DNA from: Tetracentron sinense
Taxonomy: Eukaryota; Streptophyta; Magnoliopsida; Trochodendrales; Trochodendraceae
Direction: 5' to 3'
Length of the DNA: 64,000 nt
Assembly (NCBI GenBank): GCA_015143295.1
Contig: CM026568.1
Location: forward strand, 17,738,607 to 17,802,606
The position numbers and the translations under genes are program-made. The notes under the pieces are model-generated. The model was not told where the DNA came from. It searched no databases and was given only the letters and a program-made list of their open reading frames with translations. Numbering within the stretch: the first letter of the stretch is position 1; every line of letters starts with the position of its first letter. Shown one piece after another: positions 56,743 through 64,000 of this stretch.

Positions 56743-59700
56743 CTAGACCATATCACCTAATAAGATATCCAAATCCACCCCCACCTGTCTAGCAGTGCAC
56801 CAGGCCAAAACCATCGAACGCGTCCGAGAGCAAATGCAATAGAGGGAAGAGGAAGAGTTTTCAAAAAATCTCTTATTCCTTTCCTTCCATAAAGATCAAG
56901 CTAAAGCACTTAGCAAAACCATCCAGATAGCCATCTTGGAGCCATTCTCACTTACCACCTCCCAACAGGATAAAAAGTTGTGAAGGGAAGAGGGAAAGAC
57001 CCAAGCCACGCCCATTCGAGACAGGAAGAAACTCCAAACTCCACGTGCTACAAGACAATGCAAGAGAAGATGGTCTACCGTCTCTTCCGCTTGGAGGCAC
57101 ATAAAACAGCGATTTGCTATCCTCCATCATCTAGATTTCAAATGATCACCGGTGAGAATTTTTTTCAAGGCCGCATTCCATAGAAAGAAAGATTCTTTGG
57201 ATGGAATACCTAGATTCCACACAGTCCTATGAGGAAACCACGCGGGACACCTAGACCTAAGAGACTGAAATAGAGATCTCATAGAAAATCGACCCTTGTT
57301 GCTTTTAGACCAAATTCTACAATCCCGCCCCTGAAAATCCAAAGAGTAAGATCCCAGCCGCTCTAACAATCTACTAAACTCGATGACTTCCCAATCATTT
57401 AGCCCTCTCCTCAGTCTCGGACACCAGACAGTCCCCACACCATCCCTATCAATGTACTCTCCAACTGACACATCCCTATCTATAGCTAAACGGAAAATTC
57501 TAGCGAAATCATCCCGTAGTTTTGTGGCACCGCACCACACATCTTTCCAAAACCTGACCTCAGAACCCCTCCCGACTCTAAATGCAAAAAATGGGACAAC
57601 ATTACGTGCGACTGACATGATGCCTTTCCACAAACCTACCCCATGGACCCTTCGAACTTCCTTAGGAATCCAACACGACAGACCCCGTATTTAACTACAA
57701 TCAGAGACTGCCAAAAACTCTTTCTTTCCTCTCCGAATCTCCAAATCCATTTCCCTAACAAGGCTTTGTTAACTATAGATAGAGGCTTCAAATTTAGACC
57801 ACCCTCACTTTTAGGCCGACAAATGCTGGCCTAATCAACTAGGTGATAATTAAACTCTCCTCATTTCTTGTGACAAAGAAACTCCCTCTGCATGAGCTAG
57901 AGCTACCGATCGAGGGAGGACGAAAGTGGACATGAAATAGGTAGGCAAACTACACAAAGTGCTCTGAATCAGAGTTAACTTTCCCCCTTTTGATAAAAAA
58001 AGATGCTTGCCAACCAGACAAACGTTTTGCAAATCTCTCCAGGACCGGAGCCCACACTGACTTGGCTTTAAAGCAAGCTCCAAGAGGCATACCCAAGTAT
58101 GTAGATGGAAGTGTCCCTGCCCGACATCCCAAAACAGCCGCTAGATTGGCCCCTCCCACTACCTCCCCGATCCCTAATATTTCGGACTTGGACATGTTGA
58201 CTCACAACCCAGACACGGCTTCAAAGCAATAAAAGAGACTCTTAAACGAGACTAAATCTTGACTATATGCTCTACAGAAAATAAGGGTATCGTCTGCGAA
58301 CTGGAGATGGGAAATATGCAATCTATCGCGACCTAATGAGAAACCTTCGAAAATCGGCCCATCAGCACGGGACAACATTCTACTCAAAGCTTCTAATGCA
58401 ATGATGAATAAGAACGAGGAAAGAGGAACCCCTTGCCTCAACCCCCTAGAGCTTTGAAAATAGCCCGTTGGGCTACCATTGATGAGAATGGAGGACACAA
58501 AGGAGATGCATAACTTCATATGCATAACTTCATCCAATGATACCACTGAGGACCAAAACTCATTTTTTTCAAAAGATACTCCAAATACATCCAACTCACG
58601 TGATCATAGGCTTTCTCCATATCCACTTTGCACAATAAGCCCGGGACCGAAGATCTAATCCTCTCATCAATGCATTCGTTGGCTATCAGTATTCCATCAA
58701 GAATCTGACGGCCACTCACAAATGCCCCTTGTTAGGGAGATATGATGAATCTCATCACTCTCCTAAGACGACTTGCGAGCACTTTGGAAAGAATTTTGTA
58801 AACACTAGTCACTAGGCTTATGGGACGAAAGTCTTTGATATCCATGGCCCCTAAATGTTTTGGGATCAAGACAACAAAAGTGTTGTTGATCACTCTATCA
58901 AACCAACCTAGCTCATACAACTCACCCATCACTGCCATGAAGTCCTTGCCCACAATGTCCCAACAAGATCGATAGAATTCAATGGTAAAACCATCCGGGC
59001 CCGAGGTCTTATCCCAAGCCATGTCTTGAATGGCTCCTAGAACCTCCTCCTCCGAGAACCTAGACTCCAAAAGATCCCTCTGATCCGCCAGCAAACACTC
59101 AAAAGAAAGACCATCAAGCTGTGGTCGTCAACTTTCCCTTTCTGAATACAAATCCTAATAATAAGAAACAATACTCTCCGCAACCTCTACTGACCCCTCC
59201 TGCCAATCCCCATGCACCTGAATTTTGGAGATGAAATTTTTCTTATGATGGAAATTTGTCATCCTATGGAAAAACTTGGTATTCTGATCTCCCTCCTTAA
59301 GCCATCGGACCCTAGCTTTCTGTTTCCAACTAATCTCTTCCATCCTGGCCAAAGATAAGTATTCCAACTCCATTGCTTCCTTTGATCGAAGTTCATCAGT
59401 AGAAAGTATCCTTGATTCTTCCACCAAATCCAAATCTCCTATTTCCTTCAAAAGACAAGATAATCGAGCTTGAATATTTCCAAACACGTCTCTATTCCAA
59501 ACCTTGAGGCGAGCCTTAAGAGCTTTGAATTTGAGACCAAAACGTGTGCTCGCTAAACCCAACCCCTTTTTGGCATTCCATACCTCGGCCACCACCCCCT
59601 TAAATCTATCATCTAGAAGCCACATGTTTTTGAACCGGAATGGCGTGGGACCCCCTTTGAAATTACCCAACTCCAATGAGATGGGAACATGATCTGATAT

Positions 59701-60369
59701 TGGACGCGGCATAGTTGTTTGAATAAGATTTGGAAAGTGATTTTCCCATTCCGAGGAACATAGGAATCTATCAAGACGACTCGCTAAAACACTTGTCTCT
59801 GAGTGGGTCCATGTGAAGAGTTGACCTTTTCATGGAAAATCGATCAGCTCATGGCACCTGTTGTACTCCCCAAGTCTCCTCATTTTTGCATTTATTGTGC
59901 ACCCTCCTTTCCTCTCCTCAGGGAAGCGAATGCTGTTAAAATCCCCGCCCAAACACCAAGGACCCCCCCATCTAACACTTACATCCTCCAACTCACTCTA
60001 AAAGTCAAAATCATTCGTCCCACCGGATGGGCCATATACCCCGGAAAAAACCCATGTAAACTCCTCCACCAGTCTACAGAGAATGGAGATCAAATATGCC
60101 CCTAGCTCTGATTCAACCACTTCCAATATATCCTTGTCCAAAATCAAGAGAATGTCTCCTAATGCACCCAAAGATGGAATAAACATCCATTGGGGAGAAG
60201 AGATGTCCCACAAATCCCTAACCATATGCTCCTGAACTGTTTCTAGTTTGGTCTCCTGAATACATAATAACACCGGCCTCCTAGATCTAACCAGAAGCTT
60301 CACAGCCACACATTTTTCCATTGACCCCAGACCCCGAATGTTCCATGATATGATGGGAAAACCTGTCAT
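56743..60369 (-). pseudogene. LINE ORF2: endonuclease, reverse transcriptase, zf-RVT
   Basis: ORF2 makes the L1 endonuclease/reverse transcriptase that nicks the target and copies LINE RNA. Order on the - strand: APE-type endonuclease (60369-59700) with ISWNIRGLGS, CIQETKLE, GGDFNSIRF and PISDHVPI; a linker with RWLKEGDQNTKFFHR; reverse transcriptase (59094-57950) with DKTSGPDGFTIEFYRSCW, VLIPK, FRPISLV, KVDMEKAYDHVSW, GLRQGVPLSSFLFI and the catalytic FADDTLIF; then [11 protein letters not shown] and the C-terminal zf-RVT region (57633-56896) with FSMRSLFQSL, GIPSKESFFLW and VDHLLLHC. No RNase H domain was seen. In the endonuclease the frame is kept except for two stops (near 59998 and 59830); further stops lie near 59155, 59115 and 58732, and a short duplication at 58507-58534 shifts the frame. 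Non-functional, though most catalytic motifs remain. Confidence 0.92.
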
Positions 60370-63300
60370 CTACAAACTCTACGACCCTTACCTATACAAG
60401 GACTGCATGAGACACTACGACAACCTGACCTCTCGTAGTTGACACCACTCTGCAAATTCCTCAGCTCTTTAGCTGATCTGCCTTCCCTTCTTATGTTTGA
60501 TTTCTGACTAGAAATCCCTTTCTCCTCGACTCTATCTTGTTCAATACTTGATAAAAAGGCCCTTGCTTCCTTTTCGTGACCCACAAATGACAGTCCTAGG
60601 AATTTCCCTAGAACTTCCAGCTGGCCCAGATCTCCCTCTGACCCCTCCTTTGACTCCCCACTCTGAGCAACTAGAGAACGACATCCTTGGTTTTCAGGAT
60701 CGGACTGAGAGTTTAATTCTACAAGCACTGACTTGAGTCTAGTTGGAATTTCTGTGAGATCCCTAGGATCCAAACACAATCTAGACCCGATTCCAACATT
60801 GTTTTCCTCATGTAACTGTAGTATCATGTCTCCATGAATTAACATAATTGAATTAGAAGTCTCACCAAAGGAACAAATTGAACTCTCCATATCCGTCCGC
60901 ATCCCGCCCGTGAGCGGAATGGGAGGGATACAACGAGAAGAGGATTTAGGCGTACCTCCCATTAGAAAAAAAGATTTATCTTTGGTCTCTTGAAAGTCCT
61001 TGCCTCTCGATGAGTGTGAAGATTTGTGAGGTTCTTTCTCTTCCGAACAAGCTTGAATTTGTTTCTTTGGTCCTTTTCCCGGCATTACTTCCTCAAAACG
61101 AGTTGAAGACTGGTTTGCGAGAGCTGGATCCAGAATGACTACAGGACTTGAATGTTCTTCATATGCTACCTCAGCTACATCAAACGACAAAGAAGGATCT
61201 GACACAATGCCGCTACTGGATTCAGCATGAACACCTCCTAGACCTGAACTGACTCCCTTGTACACTATCGCCTGCTCCCTTACTAACCAAACCATATTTG
61301 GGCCAACCTTTGGATCACAACTCTCTACCACAGAATTAGCCAAAAGCCCAGATCTCAACATTGATCGTTCTACCTTTGGACCTTCATCTATCCCGTCCCA
61401 CAGTCTACCCTTGAGAGGGGAGAGGATGTTACATTCCCCATATTGTTGGATGTTCTGATGCCTCCTCACGCTATCAAGCCCCTCCTTGTGAACTAACTGA
61501 ATCCCCTAAAATTTGTCACTTGTGGGCTGATCATACCCAATCAGGATCCCTACCGACTTCTCCATTAACCCCCCATTTGCTGGCCCTATGGCATCTACCT
61601 TTAATTTCACTAATCTAGTTTCTGAGGATAGCAATTCCTTTATCCATGCATGATTAGAGCTACTCTTTGACGCCTCACCTATTTCATCCTTTCTCATCGC
61701 AAAACGCCCCGATGGCTTAGCGATACTCAAAGTCTCACCTAAATTGGACTCTAATGATACTAAAGAATCGTGAGCCTGTAATCCCATAGCCCCGAGGCCT
61801 GGATTTGACCTTCGAGTCTCTTCCTCGTACTCCCTACCTTCATGCAAGATTTTGGCTCAAACAAGTTGCTTGGGAACCAAACCGGCGAGCCCTAGCCCAT
61901 ATTCCTCTGACCCCCGACCCTCAACCATGGCAACAATAGGAGATTGCTCCCTATGCCGCTGATTAATTGCGTCAACCTGCTGGAGTAATGAAGAAATCGC
62001 CAGATCCCCACCTGCTATCTTCTCCTGCGCTTCCCCATTTTCTCCCAAACTAACCGAACTTAGAACTCTGTTGATTCGATTCGAGGGTTTATCAATACTC
62101 TTAGCAATAAGCGAATATAACCCAAATGGGTCATCCGACTGATCCGACATCTCATTACTTGCTATGGGCTAAAGTTCAAGCCCAATCTGAGGTCCAATTA
62201 ATTCATTAGGGTTCGAGCCCGCTTGCCACTCCTCGACTACCAGGCCCTCCTGATTAGGCCCATCATCGATTAATCCACCCATACCCTTTTTAAAAACCCT
62301 CACGTGAGCCGGGCTAAGAGTAACATACTCGTCTTCTTCACTTCCTCTTTCGGCAGAAAACCTAGCCCCCTTCCTACCCCCATCCAGCATACCAAAGCTA
62401 CCTGTTCTAAGTATGGGCTCCACTGCCCTACGTTGCCATCGCAGACGCATACGCCTGAAATTCCGCATTCTATTTTTGTTTTGATTTTTCCCATTATTTT
62501 TCTTCTTTTTCCTTTTTGATTGTGGTTCCAAGCTTATACTGCAAACCCTACTCATGGGTAGGGTTGGTGATTTTCCTCTGACCACCTGTCTTAAATCTTC
62601 GTACTCCCCACTCTTTGGTGCAAAGTTCACATGCTCTAGATTTGAATTTGAGGATTGGGCTCAGTTGCGTGTTTCCAATCCAGAAAGGAAACGTGGCTTG
62701 TCCTTCTCCGATGACTTCTCTTTTCTCGAAAAATCTGCTTTTGCTTCAACCCAACTCCAACAATACCGTATTTCCATCACCTCCGACCACATCTTACAGT
62801 TCTCACATAGTTCTTCCTCCCAGACATTGATTTCCAACGGATATGATATGGAATGAAAAACAATAGAGATAACTCGGGGAACGAGACTAAGGTCTCCAGC
62901 TACTTTGATTTTAGCAAAAGAGAGGTCGGATAGAGCCTCCGTTGAGGGATGCACCTCCAACAAGCCACCACAGATAGTTCCAATCTTTCCAATCACAGTC
63001 GGGTTGGGTGAAACGGAATGCCTTTTACTTCTAACCATCTAGGTTTGTTCAATCCAGTAATTGATAAAGAGTTTGACGCCGGCCACCATCTTCGGAAGCC
63101 CACAAAGTTGCGATTTCCCATTGGAAATTTTTGGTCACGACATAGCTTTGATATCTGAGAAATATTCTTCGTGTGAAGTATAGCCCGATGAGCTTCAAAA
63201 TGAAAAAGAGAGACATTCTCCTCCCCAGAAAGTAATTTACTGATGATTTTAGCTACTTCCTCCCAGTCGTCCTTCTTCTGTGGTCCTCCAATAGAACATA

Positions 63301-63863
63301 CGACGACCGCATCCCAACCATTGAAAGCTCCGGCATCCAGGGCTCCAGGCCCACCACCACCTTGCTGAATTCCTTGTCCCTCTCTATATGACTTTCAAGA
63401 CCCACCCGGGGATCCCTTCTCCATGGTTCTTTCCACCCCGAATGTATGGGCTGCTTACCATCGTCGACTCCCCTGTTGGAAAGAGGTTGTTGCTTAGGAG
63501 ATCGCAAAGCAGTGAGGAGAGCATCCCAACATGAGTTTCTGATGCCTCTTGGAATGATGATTCGACCTCCCAACCCCTCCCCCAGGTATGCCTGAAATGA
63601 GATGAATTATCCTCTGGAGTTGCTTCTCTTTTCCCCTATTAAAGTACATTTTCTTCCCCTGAACTTTCTGAAACAATAACCATTTGCTTCCTTAAAGTCC
63701 TTTACGGATCTTTCCATCCTATTGCCTCTTCCGGTAACCATAAACTGCTCCTGAATCCCATTTTCGTTGTCTCTGTGATCTTGAGGGCGTAGCCTGCGCC
63801 AAAACCGACTCCCTGAACCTCGTATGATTTGGCTTCCACCCCAAACTCACCTCCGGTAACCAT
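60366..63863 (-). pseudogene. LINE ORF1, RNA-binding protein, broken
   Basis: ORF1 proteins of plant L1 elements bind LINE RNA. The start at 63863 reads MVTGGEFGVEAKSYEVQG, then GFGAGYALKITETTKMGF and RSSLWLPEEAIGWK, typical of this family; a stop or frameshift follows near 63690. The frame continues in pieces: QRIIHLISGIPG, RIIIPRGIRNSCWDALLTAL (63573-63253), KIGTICGGLLEVHPSTEALS and FAKIKVAGDLSLVPRVIS (63038-62661), the latter like the DUF4283/zinc-knuckle region of plant LINE ORF1. The long C-terminal part (62630-60366) is low in known motifs and rich in Ser/Glu. The last codons end RRVCR and TGA, which overlaps the ORF2 start. Confidence 0.82.
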
Positions 63864-64000
63864 CAAAGTATATACGTTTTATTATTACATATGCTTATAG
63901 CAATTAATATCTACTTATTGACATAGCTTCAAATGTGACTGTTTGGGAATCTCATAAATTGGATTTCCTTGGTCAGTGCTCTAACGCCTCATGGTTGTTT

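Larger units (their letters stand above)
56563..63863 (-). mobile_element. Near full-length LINE (L1-type), about 7.3 kb
   Basis: On the - strand the order is ORF1 (63863-60366), ORF2 (60369-56743), a short 3' UTR and TTATCGATCT followed by a short A-tract (poly-T at 56563-56571 on +). ORF1 starts at 63863 with a typical plant LINE ORF1 N-terminus; the ORF1 stop and ORF2 start overlap (ATGA). Multiple stops and frameshifts make it inactive. The 5' UTR probably continues to the right but I could not find a target duplication within the window. Confidence 0.9.

Noticed and set aside
1-64000. A novel multi-gene biological system
   Set aside because: No cluster of co-oriented or functionally linked genes exists here. 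The novelty, if any, is in transposon structure and the shared module, not in a new pathway.

Overview
This is nuclear DNA from a flowering plant. It is AT-rich and gene-poor, spliceosomal introns interrupt host genes, and most of the sequence is transposable elements of typical plant families inserted into one another. I see no bacterial, viral or organellar gene set and no CRISPR array. I recognise two plausibly functional host genes and one dead one.

Layout. 1-7292: repeat debris (TAACGG-rich repeats, a Helitron tail, a fold-back MITE, a small hAT MITE) and no exon that I can identify. 7293-17634: the four 3' coding exons of TAF10 (TFIID/SAGA histone-fold subunit), + strand. The last intron is about 9.0 kb long and holds a stack of insertions: hAT MITEs, a 5'-truncated LINE with a 20-bp target duplication that itself carries a hAT element, a 2-kb candidate hAT element with a second one inside it, and a 1.5-kb Mutator-like element built from eight tandem subrepeats. 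The first TAF10 exon was not found and probably lies left of the window. 19963-21085: a decayed FAR1/MULE-transposase relative. 21-30 kb: nested MITEs, LINE remnants, a short complete non-autonomous Helitron, a tandem Helitron array and SINEs. 30485-31627: a single-exon gene on the - strand for an uncharacterised plant protein with an N-terminal Cys/His cluster. 32-40 kb: MITEs, SINEs, a 151-bp tandem repeat and hAT elements. 40499-52500: two exons of a broken archaeal-type phosphoglycerate mutase gene (- strand), about 11.6 kb apart because a defective 9.1-kb Ty3/gypsy LTR retrotransposon of Tat/Ogre type (41656-50717) sits in the intron. 55-64 kb: a further hAT element, then a near full-length 7.3-kb LINE on the - strand with recognisable but mutated ORF1 and ORF2.

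How it fits together. The host genes are not an operon or a pathway; they are separate genes whose introns and flanks have absorbed transposons. Exact target-site duplications (8 bp for hAT, 9 bp for Mutator-like, TTA for Harbinger-like, 20 bp for the LINE, A/T for Helitrons) let many insertions be bounded to the base and put in order. The most unusual signal is a sequence module (CAATCGC / CACGTGTCCCTTTTAA / GTGGTTAAGATTCACTCA) shared by three otherwise distinct element classes: a Mutator-like element, several fold-back MITEs and a tandem Helitron array. I found no convincing new biological system. Calls rest on reading by eye and on family knowledge; nothing was searched against a database.
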